A DNA stretch of 64,000 bases, from the NCBI GenBank assembly GCA_029834535.1, contig JAQMWT010000130.1, positions 62,001 through 126,000 of the forward strand, given 5' to 3'. Both the position numbers and the translations under genes were made by a program. The DNA comes from Chrysophaeum taylorii. Taxonomy: Eukaryota; Sar; Pelagophyceae; Pelagomonadales; Pelagomonadaceae. Under the pieces are notes generated by a model. It worked only from the letters and a program-made list of their open reading frames with translations, did not search any database and was not told the origin of the DNA. Position 1 is the first letter of the stretch; each line of letters starts with the position of its first letter. Positions 35,475-46,484 of this stretch are shown one piece after another.

Positions 35475-36288
35475 GCTCTCGATAAGAGTTATTTGGCAGC
35501 AGCAGCAGCAGCAGCCCTAGGTCGCAACTCCTGCTACGTGTTGACGCTCGGGGGGAAAGTCCACCACTGAGCGATCATTTTCCCTAGCTCTCTGAGCTAT
35601 ACCACCATAACTGGTGCAGCTCATCTTCACGACGGGTGGGCAAAAATAAGATGTAGTTTGTCTCCGACTATTTCTCGCACGTCGATGGTGTGCTTTGACA
35701 TCTCGGGCGGTCATATCTGACTGTCGGAGGAGCCGCGAGCCGTCTCGGGCTACAAAACATGCCGCGCCGGCGTTTCAGGGGGTGGGTGATCGACTGATTA
35801 GTCGGCGCTCGAGACTTGTCTGGTATCGGTGACGCACGAACGTTGATGGGAAGCTGCGGAAAGTACGCAACTTCGCTTTGAGCATCGATGGGTCCTTGAT
35901 GTGTAGGCCAATTCATATGATCTCGTTTCGTCGACTGCCACCGACTCGCGTTTGGCATGTTGTTGAAGCAGGCTTCGAGGCGCGGCGACGCACGATCCTC
36001 TTCGCCTCTTGGCTTTGTCGACACCACAACTTCGTTGACGTAGGGGGATGACGTCGGGCACGCCGTACCGAAGGCGTAGCTTTGGGGAGACAAACGAACG
36101 GGAAGTAAGCAGCGCCGATTTGGAAGTGCCATGGTTCGAATTATTCCTCAACGGCATTCAAGATTCGCGAGAATTTAGCCGAATGTCCGGAACACATCCG
36201 GTATAAAGGAACAAGTGGCAAAAGAACTCTGGATTCCGTTGTGATTATAAAAACTATCTGGCGGATTTCGCGTAAATCATCTCGGAAG

Positions 36289-36531
36289 ATGATAGTGTCT
36301 GACGACGACGAGGAGGAGGAGGAGACGGTGACGACGACTATCGCGCCGCCTGTGTGCGGCCTCCACGCCTTCGTTCAACATCGCGGCGTCGAGCGCTCCG
36401 GCATCATCACGCGAACGGCCATGCGCGGAGCGAAGGGGACGGTCGAAATCTGCCTCGATGTCAGCGATGACACAGTCGCGACGAGCATCGTCGTGCCCTG
36501 GCCAACGAATCTCCTTCGCATTCCTACTTGA
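36289..36531 (+). CDS. Small conserved acidic-start protein, family member 2 (80 residues)
   Basis: It begins MIVSDDDEEEEETVTTT, continues APPVCGLHAFVQHRGVERSG and ends VVPWPTNLLRIPT. Its closest relative is at 39482-39724. The upstream 100 bp is also similar between the two (GAATGTCCGGAA at 36179-36190 and 39360-39371; AAAGAACTCTG), so the whole transcription unit was duplicated. The Met at 36289 is chosen because it is the conserved start; an upstream in-frame Met at 36241 is not shared. Function unknown. Confidence 0.62.
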   Translation: MIVSDDDEEEEETVTTTIAPPVCGLHAFVQHRGVERSGIITRTAMRGAKGTVEICLDVSDDTVATSIVVPWPTNLLRIPT

Positions 36532-36811
36532 TACCATCGGAACAAGATAATTTCTCGTGCTCTATGGGCTGAGTGAGTGAGTGAGCGATCTCCCCCGCGC
36601 CCCTCCCTGCCTTAGGTAGTGATGCGTTTTTGATGTGTTTTTCAGTTTTTCTTTAATAGTTCTGTATTCCACGAATTGGTGGTCACAGAAAGAATAAATC
36701 CACTGCCTTCTGCGTTGTAGAAATTACCAGACCTCTGCGTTGTAGAAATTACCAGACCTGAAAGAAAAACCCATTGATTGTTCTTCTTTTCTTCTCACAC
36801 GTAGATAATAA

Positions 36812-39007
36812 CAAGTGCAGGCCAGTAAGTTCACCTACTCCCAATCTCTAACCCTAGTAAGTTCGGCGTAAACCCACTCGTGCTCACACCCACACACCCC
36901 ACTCTCCTTTGAGCTCGTCGCTCTCACCCCCGCCAATCCAAGCTGCTTTGATCCGCACGCGCCGCCAACCCTTGAGTTTACTCTAAACACCCCAGTAAGT
37001 TCACCTGGTCCCAGTTAGTTCACCTGGTCCCAGTTAGTTCACCTGGTCACTATATTCACCTAGTCCCAATCTCAAACCCCAGTAAGTTCACGTGGTCCCA
37101 GTAAGTTAACCTATAGTTCGCGTGTAGACGCCGGCAGGGGTCTTATCGGTATTGCGCAGCACGTGTGGGGTAGGGTGGAGTCGTCGACCCAGAAGAGGAT
37201 ATCCTCAGGGTTGCCGATCGACAGAGAGCCACGTAGAGCTGGACGTGGCAGTAGACGGGCTTCGCCAAGAGGACGCCGACCTCGCGGGGCGTCTGGCCCT
37301 GGCTCTTGGTGATCGTTTGGCGTCGGCGGGCCTTAAGTGATACAGGTTGGAGGAGCCTCGGTGACACGACACGATCCGAAAAGAACTCCGACGCCTCGTC
37401 TCCGGGAAAAAAGGCCGCGGTCATGCGCGCGTTGTCAGCATCGACAACATCGTTTCGACGGGGCGTGAGAATGGCGCGCTGAAAGAGCCGCCGCGGGTCG
37501 TGGAAACAGTCTGCGAGGTCGCCGTAGACGGCTTGGAGGATCAATACCTGCTAGGTCGCGGGCCTACATGATCCTTACCCTAAAGCGAGGGACCTACGGG
37601 CGGGGCCCGTCCTCTCTTCGCCTGCCCCACGCCTCGGCGATGACCCCGACTAGGTCCCGCGTACTTATCTCCGCCCGTCAGGCACATCCCTCATACCCTA
37701 CAAACCCACCCACATCCTTCATGCTCCCCACACACCCCCCCCCTCTTAGCAGTCGACATCCTAACTACTAATCGACAGATGTTTGTCTGTCTGTCTGTCT
37801 GTCTTTAAATGTCGACTGCTAAGAGGGGGGTGTGTGTGGGGAGCATGAAGGATGTGGGTGGGATATGTGTGCCTGACGGGCGGAGGACTACCTCTGTCTC
37901 TGTCTTTAAATGTCGACTGCTAAGAGGGGGGGGTGTGTGTGGGGAGCATGAAGGATGTGGGTGGGTTTGTGGGGTATGAGGGATGTGCCTGACGGGCGGA
38001 CCTCGATTTAGGGTAAGGATCAGGTAGGCGCGAGAGTAAGGATCAGGTAGACGCGAGAGCCAGATAGTGATCCTCCAAGCCGTCTACGGCGACCTCGCAG
38101 ACTATTTCCACGACCCGCGGCGGCTCTTTCAGCGCGCCATTCTCACGCCCCGTTGAAACGATGTTGTCGATGCTGACAACGCGCGCATGACTGCGGCCTT
38201 TTTTTCCCGCCTTTTTTCCCGGAGACGAGGCGTCGGAGTTCTTTTCGGCTGACTAGGCTGGGTCGGAAGACGACGCCTCGCTCTTTACAGTAGAGTTTTC
38301 AACTCCCTGACAACCAACGGCATGCTGACTTTGATCGCGAGCTTAAAGTCTTCGCAACCTCGACCCGTCGCACGGCCACTGCAACGGTACCAGATACATG
38401 ATCGATAGTGTCGTTGTCACCGAGGCTCCTCCAACCTGTATCCCGTAAGGCCCGCCGACGCCAAACGATCACCAAGAGCTAGGGCCAGACGCCCCGCGAG
38501 GTCGGCGTCCTCTTGGCGAAGCCCGTCTTCTGCCACGTCCAGCTCTACGTGGCTCTCTGTCGATCGGCAACCCCGATGATATCCTCTTCTGAGTCGACGA
38601 CTCCACCCTACCCCACACGTGCTGCGCAATACCGATAAGCCCCCTCCCGGCGTCTACACGCGCACGGTAGGTGAACTTACTGGGACCAGGTGAACTTACT
38701 GGGGTTTGAGATTGGGACTAGGTGAACTAAGTGACCAGGTGAACTTACTGGGACCAAGTGAACTTACAGGGTTTTTTAGAGTAAACTCAAGGATTGGCGG
38801 CGCGTGCGGATCAAAGCAGCTTGGATTGGCGGGGGTGAGAGCGACGAGCTCAAAGAAGTGGGTGTGAGCACGAGTGGGTTTACAGTGAAATTACACCGAA
38901 CTTACTGGGGTTAGAGATTTGGACTAGGTGAACTTACTGACCAGGTGAGGTGAACTTACTGGGGTTAGAGATTGGGACTAGGTGAACTTACTGGCCTGCA
39001 CTTGTAA

Positions 39008-39044
<37 letters not shown>

Positions 39045-39065
39045 TCTGTCGATTAGTAGTAAGGA
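36812..39065 (-). mobile_element. Helitron, copy B, split by a nested inverted Helitron
   Basis: The left part (36812-37758) starts CAAGTGCAGGCC on the plus strand and carries the minus-strand PIF1-type helicase piece TITKSQGQTPREVGVLL followed by VQLYVALCRSAT (37152-37300). It stops inside the GCAGTCGACATTTAAAGAC block. The block resumes as AAAGACAAACAGACAG at 39005 and ends GATTAGTAGTAAGGA at 39065. The intervening 37759-39004 is a second, inverted copy. Confidence 0.75.
37759..39004 (+). mobile_element. Helitron, copy B', nested inside copy B
   Basis: It starts TCCTAACTACTAATCGACAG, preceded by A, and ends GGCCTGCACTTG, followed by T. The host Helitron continues on both sides, so these ends are defined by the insertion itself. 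The plus strand encodes VILQAVYGDLADYFHDP and ILTPR, then NDVVDADNARM, matching the segment that precedes the last motifs of Helitron helicases. The reading frame is broken. A ~100-bp minisatellite unit occurs twice near its 5' end (37795-38000). Confidence 0.78.
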
Positions 39066-39481
39066 TAATAATAATAGAGTCACGAGCAAGGGTAAGGAAT
39101 AGGATGTAGGGCAGAGGTAGGGTAATCGCGCCGCCACCACCCTCGACCGTTTCAAGGCTTCGCCAGACGCACCGTCGCCACCGCGGAGGTACCGACGATT
39201 TGCGTCTACCCGCCCGACAGTTCTCACGTTCGTGTCGATCCCTAACTTGGAACTGTCGGCGGTGCTATAACGACGAGCGGAACCCAATCAAGCACAGCGC
39301 TAGGTCGTCGTCACATCCGACTGTTAGCGCCGTTTGATCCCCTCAACGGTCCGCCAGCTGAATGTCCGGAAAAATCCGCGAAAAAGGTAAAGGGCGTGGA
39401 AAAAGAACTCTGCCTGAAAGAGGAAAATGACTTCCGTTACGACTCAAGAGAACAACCATCTGCTGAAGTAACTTTCAGAAG

Positions 39482-39724
39482 ATGATAGTCTCTGACGACG
39501 AGGAGGAGGAGGAGACTGTGACGACTGTCGCGCCGCCTGCGTGCGGCCTCCACGCCTTCGTTAAGCACCGCGGCGTCGAGCGCTCCGGGATCATCACGCG
39601 AACGGCGATGCGCGGGGCGACGGGGACGGTCGAAATCTGCTTCGATGTCAGCGATGAGGCTTTCTCAACGGGCATCGTCCTGCCCTGGCCAACGGACCTC
39701 CTTCGCTTTGCGCCCCCCCCTTAG
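39482..39724 (+). CDS. Small conserved acidic-start protein, family member 3 (80 residues)
   Basis: It begins MIVSDDEEEEETVTTV and ends VLPWPTDLLRFAPPP; the central HRGVERSGIITRTAMRG is identical to that of member 2. It lies 416 bp beyond Helitron copy B, so members 2 and 3 bracket that Helitron in the same orientation. This fits a tandem duplication into which the Helitron was inserted. It has no signal peptide or membrane segment. Function unknown. Confidence 0.62.
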   Translation: MIVSDDEEEEETVTTVAPPACGLHAFVKHRGVERSGIITRTAMRGATGTVEICFDVSDEAFSTGIVLPWPTDLLRFAPPP

Positions 39725-39778
39725 GTGGCGTCATTTTTTCTTTTTTTGATATAGATTAATAATAATAAGAAGGGAAAA

Positions 39779-42244
39779 GTCAAGTTTCCAACCACCATAT
39801 AAGTTTGGTCACCGTAAACCTTCAACAAGTTTGGTCACTTAAGTTTGGTCAATCCGTCTCTTGGTTGACTAAACTTGTACTCTCAGAGAGCAAACATACG
39901 GTTCGATGACAAAACAAGGCCCGCCGTGATCAAGATTTCAGCGGTTCTGCACGTCGCGCTGTGACTCCGGATCGTCCTTCGACTTCGAAACGAACACGGT
40001 ATCGATGCGGGCTTCGCTCAGGTCGAGCGGGAGCGTGGTGGTAACACGCCGACGTCGGTTGACCACGACGCCGAGAAAGAAAACAAGAAGTCGCGTGCCC
40101 AGGCGAAGGTAAACGACTATGAGAGATCGCCGAGTACGCTGTCGCAGCTCAGAGCGCGCAAATACGAGGCTCCACTTTACTCGATCTGACCAAGATGCCA
40201 AGTTCAGCAGGTGTGTTCTCGAGGCCGACTTGCAGCAGATGATGTTCGACACGGGCGGCAAGTTGACGGCGTGTACAACATGGTCTACAGCGCGACAGCG
40301 CTGTCGTTCAAGTGCTATATGCAAGATGCAGCGTTTATGTGCGTGCTGCTCGTTGTGATGTGCAAGTAGAAAATACCGTCGCGTGTGCTAAAAGGCACAC
40401 CTGCTCCGAACCTTCTTGCCGACAAAGATCCAGCTATCGCGCGAAGCACTTCTGCGAGGCCGTGTCGGTCCTCATCAAGGGCTTTATGGAGGGCAAGTCA
40501 GGCGGCTCGCTGGCCGGTTAGCACCCGGAAAGTCCGTGTTGGGATGGGGTTCGCTCGGTTGGGCAGAGCGCGACGGCCAGGTCGATTGTTCGTGGACCAA
40601 CACGTCCGCGGCCTGCGACGCTTTTGCACGACCTCGCACAAGACCGCGCGCAGTGGCGGTCCACCATCAACAAGTCCGTCCTCGTCCCTCGCCTCTGCCC
40701 CACAACTGCGTGATTTGCCTCTGTGATTCCGCACCGGCTCCTGCCGGTCCGGCCTGGCTCCCATGCTCGGGAGAGGTCTAAAGTTAGTTAGTTAGTTAAT
40801 CAGTCTGTCAGGCGGCTCTTCTCAGCATATGCGCTTGATAGACATCTGCAACAATGTCATCCGCTAAAGGCACGAGATGACGAACCGGGATCGTTCGCTG
40901 TAGTCTGTCATAAACATCGAACTAATAAGGCGCATCCGAATAATCTTGGGCGACGAAACAGCGTGGTATCAGCGTTTTCTTGCGCAGGCCTTGTTTGTAT
41001 ATGTTGTTCTGCGAGTGTTCGCATGTTGATGCGTGTGTATGGTCAAACTTGGAGGCATTCAATTTGGTGTGATCAAATTTCGAACAATCACATCAAACTT
41101 GTCATATTTTAGACTCGTACTGATGACTGGGTTAGAATTACAGGGGTGGTGTCGGCGATCTTCCGGAACGAGGCTGTCGACGTCTTGACATCCCTTCGCG
41201 CCGCAGCTTGTATTTGCCGACTTTCTCGTACAGTGCTCGACGGTGCAGCAGCAGCTCCCGGGGAGATCTTGCGGCAGGGCGGGGTTGTCGAGATGCGCGA
41301 GGAGGAGGAGGATAAGGAGGTGTTCTCTTACGGTCGTGCGAGTTGTTTATGCTGGCGTAACGGCACGTGCTCGCGTTGCCGTCCCATGATCAAGCTGGAC
41401 AGCTAACTCCGGGTCGGGTACGCGACGGTGAGGAACTCCTGAACGTGGTCCTGTACGGTCCCGCACAACTGTGAGACTACAATCTTTGGGTGCTCGAGGG
41501 GCGTTGCTCGCGCAGTTTCTCGAGGTCGTCGAGTTTCGCGTTCTCAACCCCGAGTCGATTATCAAAGACGCGCTCCCTCTCGAGTTTTGGGATGCAGAAT
41601 GGGGTGATCCGTCTAACGCAGACCGTGTAAGTTTGGTGTCCTATGTCCGCTTGTTGTTGAAGAATGACGCACGACCACGGCAACACCACCGTGGTGAGTC
41701 GCGGTTTGGGTGGCTTCTACGAACGATGGAAGGTACGAGAATGGGCCCAGCTTAAGTACGCCAAGCCGTGGGAATCTGCTCTCGGGGCCGCGTGTCGCTG
41801 CCCGCTCTCCTTGCGTATCGCCGTGCTGTCTTAGGACGGACCTCCTTCTAAGGCGGTCATGGGGGGGTGTCCATGCCGCGCGTGTAACGCCACGGTAGAT
41901 TCTGCGTAGCTGCAGCACCTAGCTCTCGTTTTTAAAGCATTTTCGCACCAAAAGCGCTCACGCGCCCCCTTAAAAAGCCTCCTTAAGTTTGATTTAAAAA
42001 GCCGAAGTTTGGTCAATACTGTGGAAGTTTGAGGAGTAGTGATCAAACTTGTTGACCAAACTTACAAGGAAATTAATCAAACTTGAAGGGTTGATTGATC
42101 AAACTTAATGCAACTTCGGAGTGACCAAACTTAACTGACCTAACTTCTATGGAAAGTGACCACACATGTGAGTTTTTCCTTAATCATACATCAAAATCGA
42201 GCAAACATGAAAGAAATTCACCAAACTTTTTGACCAAACTTGAC
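39779..42244. mobile_element. Possible terminal-inverted-repeat DNA element with AAGTTTGGTCA subterminal repeats
   Basis: The ends GTCAAGTTT (39779) and AAACTTGAC (42244) are a 9-bp inverted match. The left end has several AAGTTTGGTCA copies (39805-39875). The right end has many copies, mostly inverted, as ACCAAACTT/TCAAACTT (42040-42244), with more at 41040-41100. No target-site duplication is evident and no transposase was recognised. A 94-residue stretch (41471-41755) has normal composition but no known motif. A LINE tail lies inside. Confidence 0.35.
40620..40798 (+). mobile_element. LINE 3' end (5'-truncated non-LTR retrotransposon)
   Basis: The sequence ACGACCTCGCACAAGACCG is shared with 50180-50198 and encodes HDLAQDRAQWRS, the conserved end of many LINE ORF2 proteins (DLAxDRxxWR). 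Both copies end in CCCATGC(C/T)CGGGAGAGGTC followed by GTTAGTTAGTTA, a short-repeat tail typical of some LINE clades. It may extend upstream, but the match fades before 40600. Confidence 0.55.
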
Positions 42245-42494
42245 GGATCCCTAATAAGAACCACCTGAAATTCAGGGGACGGGGTTTTTTATATGCGCAA
42301 ACCGTGCCAAACGACTTTGCCCCTTCCACCGCTCTACGCGTAGGTAAATCCAATTCGACGGTGTGTAAAAGTCTTATAGTTTACGACTAAAATCGCCCTC
42401 GTCCGACGTGTAATTAAGGTATTGACTTAATTAATTAAGAACTCTGCTTAATCGAGACTACTTCTAGAGTCGAGAAGACCACCACCCCCCCCTG

Positions 42495-43625
42495 TAGACG
42501 TGTTGATTTTGAATCTTGTATGGGTATATTACGACTTCGGCTCTGGGGGACGTCGTCGCTGCAGAGCAGATGCCGGAAGTGCGAGACAATGACGACGGCG
42601 ACGTTTGTGGATAAGCGCTTTATTCTGCATTTCGAGCAGAGGTGCGCCAGAAGAAGAAGAAAGCGCTGTGTGCGAACTTGCAGACATGGAGAAGGCAGCT
42701 TTCGACTCCAGCGCCAGATCCCGTCGTCGGACGCTGACCTCGTCGTCGTCCAGGCCGCGCATATCGACGGGACCAAGTGCCCCGCGGTTGTCGACGACAA
42801 CTGAGAGTTGCTTGAAGAAGAGGGGGACGCCGATAGCCTCGACGACTCAGATGACGACGACGACGACGACGACACGCTGGCCGAGGCGCGCAACGCAAGC
42901 AGACCGTCGAAGAAGTTCAAAAGCGCGAGCGCCGCGAAGGCCACCTCCTCCTTCGGTAACACGTTGATTACGAGCATTCTCGAGCCCAACACCAAGCGGG
43001 GTCGTCCGTCCGAAGGGGTCGACCACGAAAAAGTCGAAGCGCGGCACGTCGCTTACAACCGCAATAGCCGTCGCGAACGACGCGCCGCCGCCCGCGACGC
43101 CCGCGCTTGCGACGGCCAGGGCAAAGGCACCGCGGACTTACTGGTCGAAGGGCGAGAAGTTACGGCGACAAGCTGACGGCGCCGGTCGGTCAAAGAGTGG
43201 GACCAGTTGTACCACGACGCCGACGCCGTTCGCGGCCATGGTTGGGATCATCCCGCACGGCAGGCTCAAGAACTACATCCGGGACGACCTTCGGTCTCCG
43301 AAATCACGCGCATCAAGCAAACGGAGAGAAAGTCGAAAAAGAACGTGCAGCAGGCCAGTCTACTCGACCTCGCTCCCAAGAGCGTCGCCGCCAAACTCCA
43401 AGGGCAACGACGTCACAAAGATCACTGTCCGCGAGATCACCTCCATCCACGGCCGCTACTTCGGCGCGGCCGTGCTCACAAGGGCGACAAAGCGGCCCAC
43501 GTCAAGGCCCTGCAGAAAGCTATCGAGGCCAAACCTGACGCCCTCAAAGCGGTCCAGTCGGCCGCCACCGGCATCGGCACGCTCGGGACGACGACAACGA
43601 CGAAAAAAAATAGGCCGGTTCTTAA
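42495..43625 (+). repeat. Unclassified repeat with protein-coding remnant, copy 2
   Basis: It is inverted relative to 24360-25440 and shares SSRGAPEEEESAVCELADME (42634-42693), then RPSKKFK followed by SILEPNTK (near 42900-42990), the VGIIPHGRLKNYI helix-turn-helix-like piece (43238-43280) and GEKVEKERAAGQSTR. An Asp/Ser-rich linker (42840-42870) is encoded by a GAC run. Frames alternate, so it is decayed. Helitron copy C begins directly after it at 43632. This is probably a DNA transposon of unknown superfamily; no catalytic core was found. Confidence 0.45.
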
Positions 43626-43631
43626 TAATAA

Positions 43632-44657
43632 CAAGTGCAGGCCAGTAAGTTCACCTACTCCCAATCTCTAACCCCAGTAAGTTCACCTGGTCCCAGTAAG
43701 TTTCATATAAGTTCACCTGGTCAGTAAGTTCACATAGCTCACACCAACTCCTTTGACCTCGTCGCTCTCGCCTCCGCCAATCTAAGCTGCTTTGATCCGC
43801 ACGCGCCGCCAACCTTTTAGTTTACTCTAAAAACCCTTTACTCTAAAATCTCCATTAAGTTCACACTTGGTCTCCGTAAGCTCACCTGGTCACTCAGTTC
43901 ACCTAGTCCCAATCTCTAACCCCAGTAAGTTCACCTGGTCCCAGTAAGTTAACCTATAGTGCGCGTGTAGATGCCGGGAGGGGGCTTATCGGTACTGCGG
44001 AGCACGTGTGGAGTAGGGTGGAGTCGTCGACCAAGAAGAGGATATCCTCGGGGTTGCCGATCGACAGAGAGCCACGTAGAGCTGGACGTGGCAGAAGACG
44101 GGCTTGGGAAAGAGGACGCCGACCTCGCGGGGCGTCTGGCCCTGGCTCTTGTTGATCGTTTGGCGTAGGCGGGCCTTAAGGGATACAGGTTGGAGGAGCC
44201 TCGGTGACAACGACACGATCGATCATGTATCAGGTACCGTTGCAGTGGCCGTGCGACGGGTCGATGTTTCGAAGACCTCAAGCTCGCGCTCAAAGTCAGC
44301 ATCCCGTTGGTTGTCAGGGAGTTGAAAACTCTACTGTAAAGAGCGAGGCGTCGTCTTCCGACCCAGCCTAGTCAGCCGAAAAGAACTCCGACGCCTCGTC
44401 TCCGGGAAAAAAAGGCCGCGGTCATGCGCGCGTTGTCAGCATCGACAACATCGTTTCGACGGGGCGTGAGAATGGCGCGCTGAAAGAGCCGCCGCGGCTC
44501 GTGGAAATAGTCTGCGAGGTCGCCGTAGACGGCTTGGAGGATCACATCACTGTCTGGCTCTCGCGCCTACCTGATCCTTACTCTCGCGCCTACCTGATCC
44601 TTACCCTAAATCGAGGGACAGACAAACAAACAAACATCTGTCGATTAGTAGTTAAGA
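43632..44657 (-). mobile_element. Helitron, copy C
   Basis: The minus strand ends GGCCTGCACTTG (43632) followed by T, and starts TCTTAACTACTAATCGACAG (44657) preceded by A. It carries helicase pieces INKSQGQTPREVGVLFPKPV and FCHVQLYVALCRS (about 43990-44200) in broken frames. The left 300 bp holds AGTAAGTTCACC units. The length is 1026 bp. Confidence 0.72.
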
Positions 44658-45060
44658 TCTAGTCTTCTTAATCCCGACTTTACAAGTAAAAAAAAAAAAA
44701 AACAAGTTCCTTTCCTATACCTATTTTACTTTACTTTACTTTACAATTACTTTACTTTCTTTTCAAAACGCTAGATAGTAAAGGACAGTATTTACATTAC
44801 CATATTTCATGTACACATCCGATACGTCACCCAAGTCGACCAATTGAGTTGAGCGACGTGGCTGGACCTACGATCTCTGCGTTTCGGACCCCGCATGCGA
44901 CGGCCAGGCCGGCCGACGCGGAGCAGTCGCCTCCGAAGGCGTGCCACAACGTGGAGGATGAGAGAGAGGGCGGTACTGATGACGACGCAGTGAGGAGGAG
45001 GAGGAGGAGGAGGAGGACGGCAACGCCTTCGTGCGACTGCGCCGGCTTCCGACTCAGATG
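44658..45060. other. Intergenic, short tandem repeats only
   Basis: A TTTAC run (44722-44760) and a GGA run (44992-45018) are present. No gene was recognised. Confidence 0.4.
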
Positions 45061-45119
45061 ACGATGGCGACATCGAGCCCGACTGCTGGGTCGAAGCCAA
45101 TCCTCAGCCCGAAGAGTAG

Positions 45120-45600
45120 TATCTAGCTGGGCAATCGGAGGAGGCGATGCTGGACTTCAAGGTGGACTTCGAACGCGTCTTCGTGAAGCGAGTCCAGTAC
45201 GCTCGCACCATCGAGTGGCTCAAGGAGTTTATTTATTTCCTGACGACACGACCTCTCGGAGATTCCTCAAACACCTCCCCAAGCTCTTGGACCCGATGTC
45301 GGTAAGCTCTACACGCGAATAGAAGGCAACCAGGAGTACGGCTACCTCTACCGGACGGCACTAGGTTCGAAGGGAACAATATCGGCGCGCTGCCTGTGCT
45401 GCGAGCTTCTGAGAGCGCATCATCTCAGCTGCCAACATCGTCATGACCGAGGGCAACACCCGCCCGAGCAACGATCTCGGAGCTGGACATGCTCGTGAGT
45501 GACCCTGCGCACGAACAAGGAATTTATTAAGTGGGCTCGAGACAAGTACGGCCACATCCTCAAGAAGTTCGAATTCTAATCCGAGATCATTCCCCCTCGA
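45120..45600 (+). pseudogene. hAT transposase C-terminal fragment of a further family
   Basis: The plus strand holds VDFERVFVKRVQYARTIEWL, then, in another frame, SAANIVMTEGNTRPSNDL, which matches the hAT dimerisation signature (lSaagnivt..r..L). A third frame gives a WARDKYGHILKKFEF-like end. It is decayed and has no ends or target duplication. It is not the CAGCGTTGG family, whose version reads LSIGNLVLTEGNTLLSADET. 45610-46349 downstream has no confident gene. Confidence 0.5.
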
Positions 45601-46388
45601 GGAAAACAAAGGGGACGACGGCGATTAACAATTAGCAAAAAGGCCAGGTCGCTCATCACATCGTTGCGTAGTGCTCCGTCCCTGAACGTGGTTTGGGACT
45701 GGAAAAGATATGCGGCAAAATTGAATTTTCAGCTTGGGCAGCCTTTACCTTTACCTTGCGCGGCACCTGGCTGTAATGCCCGGCCTTCCAGTATGACTGC
45801 CTTCACGACGGTCAAGTCAAAGTCAACATCACCAAAACGAGAAATGCTGCCGGCAGAGGCCGGAAACGTCCCAGACGCACAGCTCGCGTCTTCCTCGCCT
45901 TCCCTCGTCTCTCGTACCTCCCTCCGCCTGCAGAAGCAGAAGAAAACACAATCGCGCGACAGCTTTCTTGTCGGAGGAAAAGCCGTCGTCACCGAAATGT
46001 AGCCGTCCAAAGTACCGCTGGTCTTCCTTCCTCCCTCCCTCCTCGGCATCGCAGCAGTTCGTAACGCGTCGCGCCCCTTTTCGGATCGCGATAGATGCAG
46101 CAGTGCGTCGTTTTGTCGCAGTCCATGTCTTTCTTCTCTGGGTAATCCCCTGTCAGGCGCTTGACGTGCTTCCAAACCCCTGATGGCGCCGTTCTCCTCC
46201 CGCGGCGTGTTATCCCGATACTGCTCCGGTGGAATGTACGTCCTCACACCGTATTCCGCATCCTCCGCCCCGCTCACATTCTCATCAAACACGACCCGGC
46301 GCGCAGGCACTGGGGAAGAAAGGACAAGGGGTGTGGGAGCAGAAGCAGGGGGCCAAGGGAGGGATTTCAAGGGGGGGACATGGAGAAG

Positions 46389-46484
46389 TGTGAGGAAGCT
46401 ATGACACTTACCCCTGCACCACGTATCCAGTATCCCTACGTCATTCTCTTATCGCTAGTCTAACGCCTCATTCCATTCGTAACA
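46389..46484 (+). repeat. Copia 5' LTR
   Basis: It is 96 bp, TGT...ACA, identical to 51689-51784 and followed directly by the TGGTACCAGG primer-site-like sequence. Confidence 0.93.

Noticed and set aside
35520-35610. A tRNA-like stretch on the minus strand (GGTATAGCTCAGAGAGCTA)
   Set aside because: It resembles an A box and D arm, but there is no B box (GGTTCGAxTCC-like), no acceptor pairing and no anticodon arm.
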